Source: Halapricum salinum
GTDB taxonomy: Archaea; Halobacteriota; Halobacteria; Halobacteriales; Haloarculaceae
Assembly (NCBI RefSeq): GCF_004799665.1
Contig: NZ_CP031310.1
Span: 2,038,887 to 2,102,886, forward strand
Direction: 5' to 3'
Length of the DNA: 64,000 nucleotides
Shown: in pieces, positions 25,998 to 35,690 of the stretch
How positions within the stretch are numbered: the first letter of the stretch is position 1
How the letters are laid out: each line of letters begins with the position of its first letter
The notes under the pieces: generated by a model
The model's database searches: none
The model's input: only the letters and a program-made list of their open reading frames with translations
Told to the model about the DNA's origin: nothing
Made by a program: the position numbers and the translations under genes

Positions 25998-26983
25998 ATC
26001 CCGTCCAGCGGCGACGCTTTCGACTCCGCGAGGCGCTCGAACTGCTCTTCGCTCAGTGTGACCGCTGCGGCCCCGAGATTCTCCTCCAGTTGCTCGACGG
26101 TCCGTGCGCCGACGATGGGGGCGGCGACCTGCTGGTGGTGCATCAGCCACGCGAGGCTGACCTGGGCGGGCGTGGCGTCGACTTCTTCGGCGACGGCTTC
26201 GACCTCGTCGACGACGTCGAAGTTCTCGTCGGTCAGGTAGTACTCTTTCCAGCCGTCGTCCTCGGAGGCGGTGGAGTCGGCGGCGCGGTCCTCGCGGCTG
26301 TACTTCCCGGTGAGGACGCCCTGGCCCAGCGGGCTCCACGGCACGAGGTCGATGTCGTACTCGGCGCACATGTCCAGATAGGTGTCCTCGACCTCGCGGT
26401 TGACGAGGTTGTACCGCGGCTGGGACACAGTAAAGGGCTCGAAGCCGTAGCGGTCTGCGATCTCGTTTGCCTTCGCGACGTGCCAGCCGTCGGGCACGTG
26501 CGTCGAAGCGCCGAGGAAGTTGACCGTGCCGTCTTCGACGAGGCCGTTCAGTGTGCGCATCAACTGCTCGGCGGGGGTGTCGTCGTCCCAGCGGTGGACG
26601 TACAGCAGATCGAGGTAGTCCGTGCCGAGCCGATCGAGTATCTGGTCGATCTGACGCCGGACGTGCGTCCGGGAGAGCCCCGAGAAGTTGGGGTTGTCCT
26701 CGCGAGTGGGCCAGTAGACCTTCGAGGCGACGACGTAGTCGCTGCGGTCTCGCTGGGCGAGCCAGTTGCCGATCCAGGTCTCGCTGTCGCCGTCGCCGTA
26801 GATGTCTGCGGTGTCGATGAATCGGCCGCCCGCCTGCTCGTAGGCGTCCAGCAGTTCGTAGGCCCGATCCTCGCCGATCTCGACGGTGCCCTGGTCGGTC
26901 TCGCGGCCGAAGCGCCAGGTCCCGAAGGCGAGTTCGCTCACCTGCAAGCCGGTGCGTCCCAGCGGGACGTACTCCAGTTCCAT
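25994..26983 (-). CDS. aldo/keto reductase
   Basis: The 329-residue protein has the AKR TIM-barrel active site: Asp and Tyr in FIDTADIYGDGDSE, Lys in VVASKVYW, and His in YVHRWDDD, with the NADPH-binding C-terminal VGARTVEQLEENLGA. It begins MELEYVPLGRTGLQVSELAFGTWRFGRE, the usual AKR start. It probably reduces small aldehydes or ketones; the residues suggest the AKR11/12-like subfamily, common in haloarchaea. It converges on the PIN toxin gene and is divergent from the geranylgeranyl reductase gene. Confidence 0.93.
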   Translation of the reverse strand: MELEYVPLGRTGLQVSELAFGTWRFGRETDQGTVEIGEDRAYELLDAYEQAGGRFIDTADIYGDGDSETWIGNWLAQRDRSDYVVASKVYWPTREDNPNFSGLSRTHVRRQIDQILDRLGTDYLDLLYVHRWDDDTPAEQLMRTLNGLVEDGTVNFLGASTHVPDGWHVAKANEIADRYGFEPFTVSQPRYNLVNREVEDTYLDMCAEYDIDLVPWSPLGQGVLTGKYSREDRAADSTASEDDGWKEYYLTDENFDVVDEVEAVAEEVDATPAQVSLAWLMHHQQVAAPIVGARTVEQLEENLGAAAVTLSEEQFERLAESKASPLDGI

Positions 26984-27154
26984 GTCACAGTCGGGGACCG
27001 GCGAGCGCTTGAAAGTACCGTCGCCGCCCTATTCGTGTCGAATATCTGTAAAGACGTGCGTCCGGGGTGCTAGTCGAAAGCGGATACACCGGCAGGGGCC
27101 AGCCGTAAAGAAGTGGAAAGGGTTATCAACCGCTCTGTGTGGATTGTATAAGCA

Positions 27155-28387
27155 ATGACCGACCACTTCGACGTGGTAATCGCCGGGGCCGGGCCCGCCG
27201 GTGCCCAGTGTGCCCGCGACGTCGCTTCGAGGGGGTACGACGTCGTCGTCCTGGAGACCGAACCGGAAGCCGAGTTCCCGCGCGCGAGCAACAAGTCCAC
27301 CGGTGGAACGTTCCCGTCGATGATGTCGTCGTTCAACATCCCCGACGACGTCGTGATGCACTTCACCGACAACGTCGTCCTCGAATCCCCGAACCACCAC
27401 TTCGCCCAGAAACAGGCCGGTGCCGTCCTCGAATTCGCCGATTTCAAGCAATTCCTCGTCGAGGACAGCCGCGAGGAAGGCGCGGAGTACTACTTCGACG
27501 CTCGCGTCGCGGGACCGATCGAAGAGGGCGGTGCGGTCGTCGGCGTCCGGTACAACGGCGATCAGGAAGTCTACGGCGACGTCGTCGTCGACGCGACCGG
27601 GCCCTCCGCGGCGCTGGCGAAACCGCTCGGCGTGAGCGACCTCGAACGCGAGAAGCAGGCCATCGGTATCGAGTACGAGTTCGAGAACGTCGACCTCGAC
27701 CATCCCGACTACGCCGACCTGCACGACGCGATGATGCTCAGACTCGACCACGAGTACGCGCCCGGCGGGTACGCCTGGATCTTCCACACCGGCGAGGACA
27801 CCGCCAAAGTGGGCTTGTGTTACATCCAGAACGAGGGCTACCGTCAGTACTCCGACGAGCAACGGACGATCGACGGCTATCTCGATCACTGGATGGAGAC
27901 CGACCCCCGCTTCGAGAACGCAGAGAAGGTCGCGGGCAAGCAACACCGCGGGTCGGCACACATCCAGTCGCCCGGGCAGTTGAGCACGGACAACTTCATC
28001 GCGATCGGCGACACGGTCCCGACGATCGATCCGCTGTGGGGCGAGGGGATCAACAAGGGGATGCAGTCGGCGCGGGCCGCTGCGATCACCGTCGATCACT
28101 GCCTGACCCCCGACGAGCCTGACACCTCCGCGGAGAACATCTCCGTCTACAACGACCTCTGGCACGAGAACGTCGCGCCGAACATGGAGTCGCGACTGTT
28201 CATGACCGAACTGATGTACTTCGCGCCGAACTCCCGCTACGACACGTTCATGCGCGACCTCAACAACCTCGACCTGCAGACGATGCGCCGCGCCAACGAG
28301 GGCAGCTGGCGCGCCATCTCGAAGCTTATCCACCTCAAAGACGTCCCGCTGCTGGCGAAGTTCGCGGCCCATCGGTTTCGGAGCTAG
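27155..28387 (+). CDS. geranylgeranyl reductase family flavoprotein
   Basis: The 410-residue protein has the FAD dinucleotide motif VVIAGAGPAGAQCARDVASRG (residues 7-26), the second motif VVVDATGP (about 145) and the third FIAIGDTVPTIDPLWGEGINKGMQSARAAA (about 280, abridged match to GD-motif of the family). The family saturates isoprenoid chains of archaeal membrane lipids (digeranylgeranylglycerophospholipid) and of carotenoids or menaquinones. Length fits the family. A GGTTATCAAC element about 28 bp upstream suggests a leaderless transcript. Which isoprenoid it reduces cannot be told from sequence; haloarchaea carry several paralogues. Confidence 0.9.
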   Translation: MTDHFDVVIAGAGPAGAQCARDVASRGYDVVVLETEPEAEFPRASNKSTGGTFPSMMSSFNIPDDVVMHFTDNVVLESPNHHFAQKQAGAVLEFADFKQFLVEDSREEGAEYYFDARVAGPIEEGGAVVGVRYNGDQEVYGDVVVDATGPSAALAKPLGVSDLEREKQAIGIEYEFENVDLDHPDYADLHDAMMLRLDHEYAPGGYAWIFHTGEDTAKVGLCYIQNEGYRQYSDEQRTIDGYLDHWMETDPRFENAEKVAGKQHRGSAHIQSPGQLSTDNFIAIGDTVPTIDPLWGEGINKGMQSARAAAITVDHCLTPDEPDTSAENISVYNDLWHENVAPNMESRLFMTELMYFAPNSRYDTFMRDLNNLDLQTMRRANEGSWRAISKLIHLKDVPLLAKFAAHRFRS

Positions 28388-28429
28388 GCAAGCACAACCT
28401 ATTCCTCCCCGTGTTCGGTATCGACATTC

Positions 28430-29707
28430 ATGACTGACGACTCCGGACGGACCAGTCGTTTCCCGACTCGCCGTCAGATTCTGGGAACGACGGCGGCCGG
28501 TATCGGCGGCCTCACCGGTTGTACCGAACTCCTCGGAGCCTCGACCGAGACTATCGATCCGCCGTCGACACTGATCGCCACCTGGCGCACGAGTGATCCC
28601 ACCCACCAGGTCACCCTCCAGTGGGTCGTCGAGTCCGACGAGCAGCCCGACCCCGTCGATATCGCGCTCTCTCCCAGTGCCAACAGCAAGGCGACCAACG
28701 AGACAGCTGTCGCGCGGTTCGGCCCGGTCGACTCGTACCCTCCGATGTACCGTCACCGGGCGACGTTCGAGGCGCTCGCGCCGGACACCGACTTCGAGAT
28801 CGAACTTCGGGGCAAGCCGACCGGATTGACGGTCCGGACGGCACCCGAATCCATCGACGAACCGCTGACGTTCGCCCAGGGTGGCGACATCGGGACCACG
28901 GGATTCGTTCCGGACCTCCACCAGCAGGCGGCCTCGTGGGACCCGCTGTTCGCGCTTGTCGGTGGCGACCTGGCCTACGCCGATGGGGTGAGCGTCTCGC
29001 CGTGGATCACGTTTCTCGAGCAGTGGCACGAACACATGCGCTCGGACGGTCGTCTGATCCCCATCGTCGCGGGGATCGGCAACCACGAGGTCCAGGGCGG
29101 GATGCACGGCAGCCCCGAGGACGCTCCCTTCTACTACGACCTGTTCGACAACGAGGTGCGCGACCAGGCGTACTGGGCGATCGACATCGGCGACAGCGTC
29201 TCGTTCCTGATCCTCGACTCGAATCACACTACTGAGGTGCCTGGTGAGCAGACCGAGTGGCTCGAATCGGCGCTGGCCGAGCGAGCTGACTGGGAGCACG
29301 TCGCGGCCGTGAGCCACGTTCCGGCCTACCCCTCCTCGAAACCGATCACCGGCGCTGGCCGAGACCGCGTCGACGTTCGGGATCACTGGGTGCCGCTGTT
29401 CGAAGCATACGACGTCGACGTCGTCTTCGAACACGACGATCACACCTACAAGCGGACGCACCTGCTCGAAGGCGGCGAGCAGGCCGATGACGGCGTCCTC
29501 TACGTCGGCGACGGAGCCTGGGGCAAGGGCGGTCGGGAGGCGGCCTCGACCGAAGAGCGACCCTACCTTGCGGTGAGCAAGAGCAAGCGACACGTGATTC
29601 GGACCACGTTCGCCCCGGATGGCACTCGGCAGTACCGGGCGGTCGATCCCGACGGCGAGACGATCGATCGCTTCGACGGGAATGGGCAACCGGTGGCCGA
29701 GAATTGA
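28430..29707 (+). CDS. Tat lipoprotein metallophosphoesterase (purple acid phosphatase-like)
   Basis: The 425-residue protein has a twin-arginine lipoprotein signal, TRRQILGTTAAGIGGLTGC with Cys near residue 32. A fibronectin-III-like domain follows (about 45-145), then the calcineurin-like phosphatase core: GGDIG, GGDLAYADG, GIGNHE, the His of VSHVPAY and a C-terminal EHDDHTYKR. In most purple acid phosphatases that last motif begins with GH and reads GHxHxYER; here Glu replaces Gly and an Asp takes the place of the small residue, so one metal site may be altered. It is exposed outside the cell and may release phosphate from organic esters. Alone, 53 bp before mutS. Confidence 0.85.
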   Translation: MTDDSGRTSRFPTRRQILGTTAAGIGGLTGCTELLGASTETIDPPSTLIATWRTSDPTHQVTLQWVVESDEQPDPVDIALSPSANSKATNETAVARFGPVDSYPPMYRHRATFEALAPDTDFEIELRGKPTGLTVRTAPESIDEPLTFAQGGDIGTTGFVPDLHQQAASWDPLFALVGGDLAYADGVSVSPWITFLEQWHEHMRSDGRLIPIVAGIGNHEVQGGMHGSPEDAPFYYDLFDNEVRDQAYWAIDIGDSVSFLILDSNHTTEVPGEQTEWLESALAERADWEHVAAVSHVPAYPSSKPITGAGRDRVDVRDHWVPLFEAYDVDVVFEHDDHTYKRTHLLEGGEQADDGVLYVGDGAWGKGGREAASTEERPYLAVSKSKRHVIRTTFAPDGTRQYRAVDPDGETIDRFDGNGQPVAEN

Positions 29708-29760
29708 GAGTCGCGGCCAAGCCGAGGGTTCTTTGATTCGTGAGGGCGTCCCTTCTCGGT

Positions 29761-32376
29761 ATGGACGCGGCACTCGGAGCGCCTCAGAAGATGCGCGAGC
29801 GGGCCGAGGACCTGACGCCGATGATGGCCCAGTACTTCGAGTTGACCGACCGCTACGACGACTCGCTGGTACTCTTTCAGGTGGGCGACTTCTACGAAGC
29901 CTTCTGCGAGGCAGCCGAGCGCGTCGCCCGGCTCTGTGAGATCACGCTCACCAAACGCGAGGACTCGACCGGCGAGTACCCGATGGCGGGCATCCCCATC
30001 GACAACGCCGAGAGCTACGTCGAAACGCTGCTCGATGCGGGCTACCGGGTCGCCATCGCCGATCAGGTCGAGGATCCAGACGAGGTCTCCGGCGTCGTCG
30101 AGCGGGCTGTCACGCGGATCATCACACCTGGAACGCTGACCGAAGACGAACTGCTGGGCGGGGCGGACAACAACTACGTCGCGGCACTCGCTGTAGAGAA
30201 TGGGCGATACGGCCTCGCCCTGCTCGACGTCTCGACAGGTGACTGCTACGCGACCGGCAGCGACTCGCTGTCGACCATCGAAGACGAGATCAGCCGGTTC
30301 GGTCCCGCCGAGGCGATCGTCGGCCCGGAGATGTCACCAGATACCTTCGACGGAAATTGCATGGTGACGCCCTACGACGAGACTGTCTTCGAGCACGAGC
30401 GGGCCAGTGATCTCGTCGGCGAGTACTTCGGTCCCCCGGAGCGACTACTGGCCAGCGACGTCGAGGTCAGGGCCTGCGGCGCGCTGCTGGACTACGCCGA
30501 GTACACCCGCGGTGGAGCCGGCGTCGGTGAGGACGGCCAGCTGGACTATCTCAATCACCTCACGCGGTACGACCCGCGGGAGTACATGGTGCTCGACGCC
30601 GTCGCGCTCGACAGCCTGGAGGTGTTCGACCGCCGCGCCGTCAGGAGTCCCGAGGGGCTGACGCTCGTCGAAGCACTCGACGAGACCGCCTGTGCGCTCG
30701 GCCGCCGAAAACTGACCGATTGGCTGCGCCGACCCCTGCTCGAACGCGACCGCATCGAGCGGCGACACGAAGCCGTCGGCGAACTCCACGGCGACGTCCA
30801 GACTCGTGAGCGCCTCCACGACCGACTGCGTGAGGTATACGATATCGAACGGCTGATCTCGCGCGTCTCGCGCGGCCGGGCCAACGCCCGCGACGTCAAC
30901 TCGCTGGGCGCGACGCTGTCGGTCGTCCCCGACGTTCGCGAGCAGTTGGCCGACGCCGACAGCGCGCAACTCCAGTCGTTGCACGATCGACTGGACGACC
31001 TGCCCGAAATCAGGAGGCTGATCGACGACGCCATCGCCGAGGACCCGCCGCCGGAACTCACTGAAGGCGGGATCGTCGCCGCGGGCTACGACGAGACGCT
31101 GGACGAGCTTCGAGCGACCGAACGCTCGGGGAAAGACTGGATCGACGACCTCGAAGCCAGGGAGCGCGAGCGGACCGGCATCGACTCGCTGAAGGTCGGC
31201 CACACCGCCGTCCACGGCTACTACATCGAAGTGACCGACGCCAACCTCGATCGCGTCCCTGAGGACTACCAGCGCCGCCAGACCCTCAAGAACAGCGAGC
31301 GCTACTACACGCCCGAACTGAAAGAGCGCGAAGACGAGATCATCCGGGCCGAACAGCGCGCCGACGACCGTGAGTACGACCTGTTCGTCGACGTTCGCAA
31401 CGAGATCGCCGCCGAGTCCGAGCGCGTGCAAGACCTCGCAGACGCGCTGGCCGAACTCGACGTGCTCGTCTCGTTTGCGACCGTCGCGGCGGAGTTCGAC
31501 TACACGAAACCGGAAATTGCCGACGAAGGTATCGACATCGAGGGTGGTCGCCATCCGGTCGTCGAGCGCACCGAGGACTCGTTCGTCCCCAACGGCGCAC
31601 ACTTCGACGACGAGCAGCGGTTCGCCATCGTCACGGGACCGAACATGAGCGGGAAGTCGACGTACATGCGCCAGATTGCGCTCGTCTCGCTGCTGGCGCA
31701 GGCGGGGAGTTTCGTCCCGGCCGAGCGGGCCAGCCTCCGGATCGTCGACCGGGTGTTCACGCGGGTCGGGGCCAGCGACGACATCGCGGGCGGACGCTCG
31801 ACGTTCATGATCGAGATGACCGAACTCGCCGAAATCCTCGACCACGCGACCGAGCAGTCGCTGATCTTGCTCGACGAAGTCGGTCGCGGGACCTCGACGA
31901 CCGACGGCCTCGCGATCGCACAGGCAGTGACGGAGTACGTCCACGACGAGATCGGTGCGACCACCCTCTTTGCGACCCACCACCACGACCTGACCGCGGC
32001 GGCTGACGATCTGCCGAGCGTGTTCAATCTCCACTTCCGGACCACTCGCGAGGACGGACAGGTCGTCTTCGAGCACGCGGTCGCGCCCGGCGCGGCCGAG
32101 GCCTCCTACGGCGTCGAGGTCGCCGGCGTGGCCGGCGTTCCCGACGCCGTCGTCGATCGCGCGGCCGACCTGTTGGCCGAAGAAACGGCTGCGTCGGACG
32201 CGAGCGTCGACCCGGGGACCAATGGTCACGAGGTCACCCCGGCAGTCCACAACGGTGCTGGAAGCGATACCGAGACGGACATTCGTGCGGCACTCCGCGA
32301 GGTGTCGATCGCCGAGACGACGCCGCTGGAAGCCCTCCAGACGCTGGCGGACCTGAAATCACGGGTCGAGGACTGA
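29761..32376 (+). CDS. mutS: DNA mismatch repair protein MutS (MutS1)
   Basis: The 871-residue protein is a full MutS1. The mismatch-reading F-Y-E is at residues 44-46 in VGDFYEAF, with the connector and lever domains through about 600. The ATPase Walker [10 protein letters not shown] is at 626-634 and Walker [17 protein letters not shown] follows near 700, with ATHHHDL. The tail ([17 protein letters not shown]) is a haloarchaeal low-complexity extension before a C-terminal helix. MutS1 is patchy in archaea but common in Halobacteria, probably acquired from bacteria. mutL is not seen nearby. nucS lies 760 bp downstream on the opposite strand. Confidence 0.97.
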   Translation: MDAALGAPQKMRERAEDLTPMMAQYFELTDRYDDSLVLFQVGDFYEAFCEAAERVARLCEITLTKREDSTGEYPMAGIPIDNAESYVETLLDAGYRVAIADQVEDPDEVSGVVERAVTRIITPGTLTEDELLGGADNNYVAALAVENGRYGLALLDVSTGDCYATGSDSLSTIEDEISRFGPAEAIVGPEMSPDTFDGNCMVTPYDETVFEHERASDLVGEYFGPPERLLASDVEVRACGALLDYAEYTRGGAGVGEDGQLDYLNHLTRYDPREYMVLDAVALDSLEVFDRRAVRSPEGLTLVEALDETACALGRRKLTDWLRRPLLERDRIERRHEAVGELHGDVQTRERLHDRLREVYDIERLISRVSRGRANARDVNSLGATLSVVPDVREQLADADSAQLQSLHDRLDDLPEIRRLIDDAIAEDPPPELTEGGIVAAGYDETLDELRATERSGKDWIDDLEARERERTGIDSLKVGHTAVHGYYIEVTDANLDRVPEDYQRRQTLKNSERYYTPELKEREDEIIRAEQRADDREYDLFVDVRNEIAAESERVQDLADALAELDVLVSFATVAAEFDYTKPEIADEGIDIEGGRHPVVERTEDSFVPNGAHFDDEQRFAIVTGPNMSGKSTYMRQIALVSLLAQAGSFVPAERASLRIVDRVFTRVGASDDIAGGRSTFMIEMTELAEILDHATEQSLILLDEVGRGTSTTDGLAIAQAVTEYVHDEIGATTLFATHHHDLTAAADDLPSVFNLHFRTTREDGQVVFEHAVAPGAAEASYGVEVAGVAGVPDAVVDRAADLLAEETAASDASVDPGTNGHEVTPAVHNGAGSDTETDIRAALREVSIAETTPLEALQTLADLKSRVED

Positions 32377-32409
32377 CACTTTTGGTACAGGCCCCCAAAG
32401 ATAGAGAGG

Positions 32410-33123
32410 ATGACGTTCCTCCGCCGGTATCTCGGGGTCCGCCACCGGATCCTCGTCTGGACACTCGTGCTCGTTGGTGGGGGCACGCTGGTGATCCAGC
32501 GGGTCGATGTCCAGGGCGCCGTTCGAGACGTCGCGCCCGACCTCGCGACCTACGCTGGCCTGCCGACCCAGGCCGCGATTCTCGTCGTGGTCTGGCTGTT
32601 CGGTGTCGTGCTGTTCCGGCGGGGTGAACGGCTCTCCTGGAAGCGGCTGCGGACGAAATCGCCGTTTTCGGCCCAGCGCGAGGACAGACGACGGCCGCCG
32701 CTGCAGAACGAGTACAAGCGTAAGACCGTCACGGCCGAGGTGATCGGCCGCGGATTCGTGCGCCAGCAGGGCGTCCGCGTCGAGACGCTTCTCGACGGGC
32801 TCTCGAAACCGCTCGCGCTCGAACTACAGTACGTCGGTAGTGGGGGACGCGAGGAGGGGATTAGAACCGGCAACGACGCACTCGACGACCAGTTCGTCCT
32901 CACCGTCGAGGCCGGGTCGAACCTCCGGGAGGTCTTCGATCCGGAGGTGCAGTCGGCGCTGATGGACATTTCGATTCCTGGAACGCTCCGGGTCACGAAC
33001 GAGCGCGTCGTCTACGACGTGCCATTCACGCGGGTACGGCCGGAGGAACTCGGCGCGGTCGCGCGGGCAGTCGCGACCATGGCGGCTCGACTGGAGCGAC
33101 TCGCGCGCAAGGGCCACCGCTAG
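32410..33123 (+). CDS. uncharacterised membrane protein next to mutS
   Basis: The 237-residue protein has two N-terminal transmembrane helices (HRILVWTLVLVGGGTLVI, about 12-29; QAAILVVVWLFGVVLF, about 53-68) and a soluble C-terminal domain of about 165 residues, including EYKRKTVTAEVIGRGFVRQQGVRVE. The C-terminal domain is beta-rich and ends in a basic helix. No known motif. It is 33 bp after mutS and could share its transcript, but a repair role is not supported. Confidence 0.75.
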   Translation: MTFLRRYLGVRHRILVWTLVLVGGGTLVIQRVDVQGAVRDVAPDLATYAGLPTQAAILVVVWLFGVVLFRRGERLSWKRLRTKSPFSAQREDRRRPPLQNEYKRKTVTAEVIGRGFVRQQGVRVETLLDGLSKPLALELQYVGSGGREEGIRTGNDALDDQFVLTVEAGSNLREVFDPEVQSALMDISIPGTLRVTNERVVYDVPFTRVRPEELGAVARAVATMAARLERLARKGHR

Positions 33124-33135
33124 GATGCATAGGGA

Positions 33136-33858
33136 CTAGGGTTCCAGCGAGACGAACTCCAGGCCGCGTTCGGCCAGCAACGTCCGCGCACGGTCGGTCA
33201 CCGACGGGGCGACCAGGATCCCGCGAACCTCGGCCTCGTCGTGGAGGTCGCGTTCGAGCGCCTCGACGTAGCGGGCGAGTTGCCCCACGGCGTCGGGCCC
33301 GACTCGCCGGCGTTTCAACTCCACGACGACCGAGCGACCGTTGGCGTCCTCGCCGTAGATGTCGACCGCGCCGGCTGGCGTCTCCCGTTCGGTCGACAGC
33401 GGCGTGAACCCGGGTTCGATCAGTTCGGGGTCGTCGAGGACGCGCTCGCGCAGGTCTTCCTCGGTGCCGGACAGCGAGAGTTCCTCGGGATCGGTGACGT
33501 CGAACGCGGCGACGTGTTCGACGTCGCGAAAGCGGACGAGCAGTTCTTCCTCGGGTGTCGAGCGCTCGCTGCGGAGCACGAGCGCGTCGTCGACCGAAAC
33601 CTCGTGGGTGCAGCCCGGTGGTTGCCAGTTCACCGGCTGGTGACCCTCGTCGGTGTGGACCAGTACTGTGCCGTCGGGCTTGCACATGACGTGGCGGTCG
33701 CCGGGGCCGAGCGTGCTCTCGGCCCGGCCCTCGTAGTCGACGGTACATTCCCCGAAGATCGTCACGAGTGCGTCGCTGTCCAGCCCCGTCTCGACGACCG
33801 AGTGGGCCGTCTCGATCGAAGGGTTCGTCCGGGCACGGACGCTCTCGGTCGTCGTCAC
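33136..33858 (-). CDS. nucS: mismatch-specific endonuclease NucS/EndoMS
   Basis: The 240-residue protein matches archaeal NucS in length. The N-terminal DNA-binding domain includes TIFGECTVDYEGRAES and GDRHVMCKPDGTVLVH. The C-terminal RecB-like nuclease has Asp166 in VDIYGED, Glu180 and Lys182 in VVVELKRRRVG, the catalytic triad that fits Thermococcus EndoMS (Asp165, Glu179, Lys181), and AVGQLARYVEALE. NucS cuts both strands at mismatches and needs PCNA; the C-terminal end here is ...LEFVSLEP. Converges on the 32410 gene with 12 bp between them. Confidence 0.96.
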   Translation of the reverse strand: MTTTESVRARTNPSIETAHSVVETGLDSDALVTIFGECTVDYEGRAESTLGPGDRHVMCKPDGTVLVHTDEGHQPVNWQPPGCTHEVSVDDALVLRSERSTPEEELLVRFRDVEHVAAFDVTDPEELSLSGTEEDLRERVLDDPELIEPGFTPLSTERETPAGAVDIYGEDANGRSVVVELKRRRVGPDAVGQLARYVEALERDLHDEAEVRGILVAPSVTDRARTLLAERGLEFVSLEP

Positions 33859-33882
33859 GACAGCCCGTAGCCCACGCCGACA

Positions 33883-34404
33883 CTAATACTCGTTCGTTTC
33901 TCCGTTTGTCCACGGATCGAACAATTCTCGACCCGTCCCGCGTTGGCTGACTGCGTCGGCGAGCACCGCCCGTGCGTCGGCTCGTGAGAGATACCCGCCA
34001 ACGACTGCCTCGGCGACGGTGTCTTTCGCCGCTCGAAACCACTCCCGGAACGCGTCGGCGTCGGCTGGCGAGTCCACCGCGACGACCAGTCCGTCGGGTC
34101 CGCGACCGAACGCCGGCTCGCCGAGGTAGTGGGCGAGGCCGAACCACAGTGGCAGGTAGGTGTCGACGACGTACTCCGAGCTGACGCAGTAGAGCGCCTC
34201 GTGGCGAGCGGGGTCGACCATCGTCAATACGTCCGCGAACGGGCGAGCGACCACTCGCGGGACGGGGTCGACGGCCTCTCCGGCGTACGGGTCGGCCGGA
34301 CTGATCGTTTCGGCGAGGGAGAGGTCGAGACCACCCCACCGGGAGGTGTGGACGTCGTAGCGGCCGCCGGGACGCTCGTAGGCGACCAGTGCGCGGTGGG
34401 CCAC
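33883..34404 (-). CDS. DUF6735-like haloarchaeal protein
   Basis: The 173-residue protein starts MAHRALVAYERPGGRYDVHTSRWGG, the opening I associate with the haloarchaeal DUF6735 family. It has a short central region (HEALYCVSSEYVVDTYLPLWFGL) and a helical C-terminus. No catalytic residues are recognised and no function is known. It is upstream of nucS on the same strand with 24 bp between, so they may be cotranscribed. Confidence 0.7.
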   Translation of the reverse strand: MAHRALVAYERPGGRYDVHTSRWGGLDLSLAETISPADPYAGEAVDPVPRVVARPFADVLTMVDPARHEALYCVSSEYVVDTYLPLWFGLAHYLGEPAFGRGPDGLVVAVDSPADADAFREWFRAAKDTVAEAVVGGYLSRADARAVLADAVSQRGTGRELFDPWTNGETNEY

Positions 34405-34490
34405 GAGTCAGTCTCGCCTCCAGTCGTCGCGAGTTCGGATCACACCCTCGGCTGGGTCGGATTCTGATTTAAACCTCGGGCCGTCGTCGA

Positions 34491-34661
34491 CTAACTCGAC
34501 TGTTCGCCGCCGCCTTTTCTGATGACATCGAGCAGTTTCAACCCGACCAGAAGCGGCAACAGGGGCAACATAACCAGCACCAGACACGCACCGATGACGT
34601 ATCCGGTGAGGCCCATGTGCATGACCTCTTTCTTGCTCGTGGGTGGTGTCACGGTGTCCAT
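34491..34661 (-). CDS. small single-pass membrane protein (56 aa)
   Basis: This 56-residue ORF was not called by length filters. It reads MDTVTPPTSKKEVMHMGLTG, then one long transmembrane helix (YVIGACLVLVMLPLLPLLVGL) and a short basic tail (LDVIRKGGGEQSS). The ATG at 34661 and TAG at 34491 give a clean frame with the codon bias of the neighbours. It could be a small stress or regulatory membrane peptide; I do not recognise a family. Confidence 0.6.
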   Translation of the reverse strand: MDTVTPPTSKKEVMHMGLTGYVIGACLVLVMLPLLPLLVGLKLLDVIRKGGGEQSS

Positions 34662-34703
34662 ACGTCGACCTACAGAACGATCCCCTGTAGTTATTGGGCC
34701 AAA

Positions 34704-35321
34704 TTATCGGCCGACGAGACGACCGACGAAGCCGGACTCGGGTTCGCCCTCTTCCTCGCCGGCATAGAACCGAAGGTAGCCCCAGATGCCGACCTGGACG
34801 GCGATCCCGGCGACGAAGACGCCGTAGAGCCACGGCGAGACGAACGCGTCCACGATCTCGCGAACGTTGGTGACGTCCTCGACGGCGGGGGCCATGCCGA
34901 CCGAGACCAGCGAGGCACCCCAGGCAGCCGAGACGACGAGGACGATCACTTTCCGGAGGAGCCAGCCCGCGAGCAACCCGGCGAGGAGGCCACCGCCGAC
35001 GAGCGGATCGACCAGCGTTCCGGGCGAGGTGAGCGACGCGCCAGCGGCGTAGGCGCCGACGGCCAGCCCGGTGATCGCCCCGGCGGCCAGGACGGCCATC
35101 CGGTAGGCCGTCAGCACCAGATAGATCCCGACGACGGCCCCGATGACGATCGCGCCGACGAACACCAGTAGGTCGGCGCCGATCCCGATCCCGACGAGTG
35201 CGCCGGCTGCCCCGCCGAGCAGTCCGCCGAAGCCGAACAGTGCCTTTCGATAGATGAACACGCCGGTCGTCGCGAGGACGATCCCGAGGACGATCAGTAG
35301 CGGCTTGAGTGGGACTGCCAT
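34704..35321 (-). CDS. polytopic membrane protein (DUF4203-like)
   Basis: The 205-residue protein has about seven transmembrane helices, starting MAVPLKPLLIVLGIVLATTGVFIYRKAL, with Gly/Ala-rich helices (FGGLLGGAAGALVGIGIGA). This pattern resembles TM7S3/DUF4203 proteins. The C-terminus is acidic and soluble (AGEEEGEPESGFVGRLVGR). The ATG at 35321 is chosen; upstream in-frame codons are non-conserved. No role known. Confidence 0.8.
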   Translation of the reverse strand: MAVPLKPLLIVLGIVLATTGVFIYRKALFGFGGLLGGAAGALVGIGIGADLLVFVGAIVIGAVVGIYLVLTAYRMAVLAAGAITGLAVGAYAAGASLTSPGTLVDPLVGGGLLAGLLAGWLLRKVIVLVVSAAWGASLVSVGMAPAVEDVTNVREIVDAFVSPWLYGVFVAGIAVQVGIWGYLRFYAGEEEGEPESGFVGRLVGR

Positions 35322-35417
35322 ACGAGACGTGGCGGCGACCAGCCACATAAGCCTACCCGCCGCTGACGAACTGACTTCGGTCGTTTGATAGTGGGCCGTC
35401 TCGATGTCCCGAGTGCT

Positions 35418-35582
35418 ATGGCAGACTGTCCCGAGTGCGGCGCAGACGTCGCGCTGCACGACGACGCAGAGATCGGAGAGATCATCGACTGTGCGACCTG
35501 CGGTGCGGAACTGGAAGTCGTCGGCGTCGACCCGGCGGAACTGGATACCGCACCCGAACTCGAAGAAGACTGGGGCGAATAG
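35418..35582 (+). CDS. lysW: LysW/ArgW-type amino-group carrier protein
   Basis: The 54-residue acidic protein has a zinc ribbon (CPECGA then CATCGA, about residues 4-34) and ends in EDWGE, the LysW C-terminus whose terminal Glu is modified by LysX/ArgX. LysW carries alpha-aminoadipate or glutamate during lysine or arginine synthesis. Its usual partners (lysX, lysZ, lysY, lysJ) are not in this window, so this copy is an orphan: it could supply a distant cluster or serve another carrier role. Starts ATG 35418. Confidence 0.85.
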   Translation: MADCPECGADVALHDDAEIGEIIDCATCGAELEVVGVDPAELDTAPELEEDWGE

Positions 35583-35591
35583 GCCTCCAGA

Positions 35592-35618
35592 GGGCGCTTC
35601 CGGCTTTCTGAAGCGCCC
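35592..35618 (+). terminator. stem-loop after the LysW gene
   Basis: Perfect 9-bp arms GGGCGCTTC (35592-35600) and GAAGCGCCC (35610-35618) enclose a 9-base loop containing TTTCT. The hairpin starts 9 bp after the stop codon. There is no T run after it, so it is a 3'-end structure rather than a proven terminator. Confidence 0.5.
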
Positions 35619-35661
35619 CCTCCACTTCGAGTGCAGATATGTTACACTATCGAGAATAGAT

Positions 35662-35669
35662 TATTATAT
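35662..35669 (+). promoter_or_regulatory. TATA box before the histidine kinase
   Basis: TATTATAT at 35662-35669 has its centre 26 bp before the ATG at 35691, the spacing for leaderless transcription. It lies in an AT-rich patch (GAATAGATTATTATATCGG, 35653-35671) that stands out from the high-GC surroundings. Confidence 0.65.
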
Positions 35670-35690
35670 CGGAAAATACAATGTGAATCT

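Noticed and set aside
34408-35346. Arg-rich open frame on the minus strand overlapping the DUF4203-like gene
   Set aside because: Arg/Pro-rich composition is unlike the acidic haloarchaeal proteome and it overlaps a better-supported gene.
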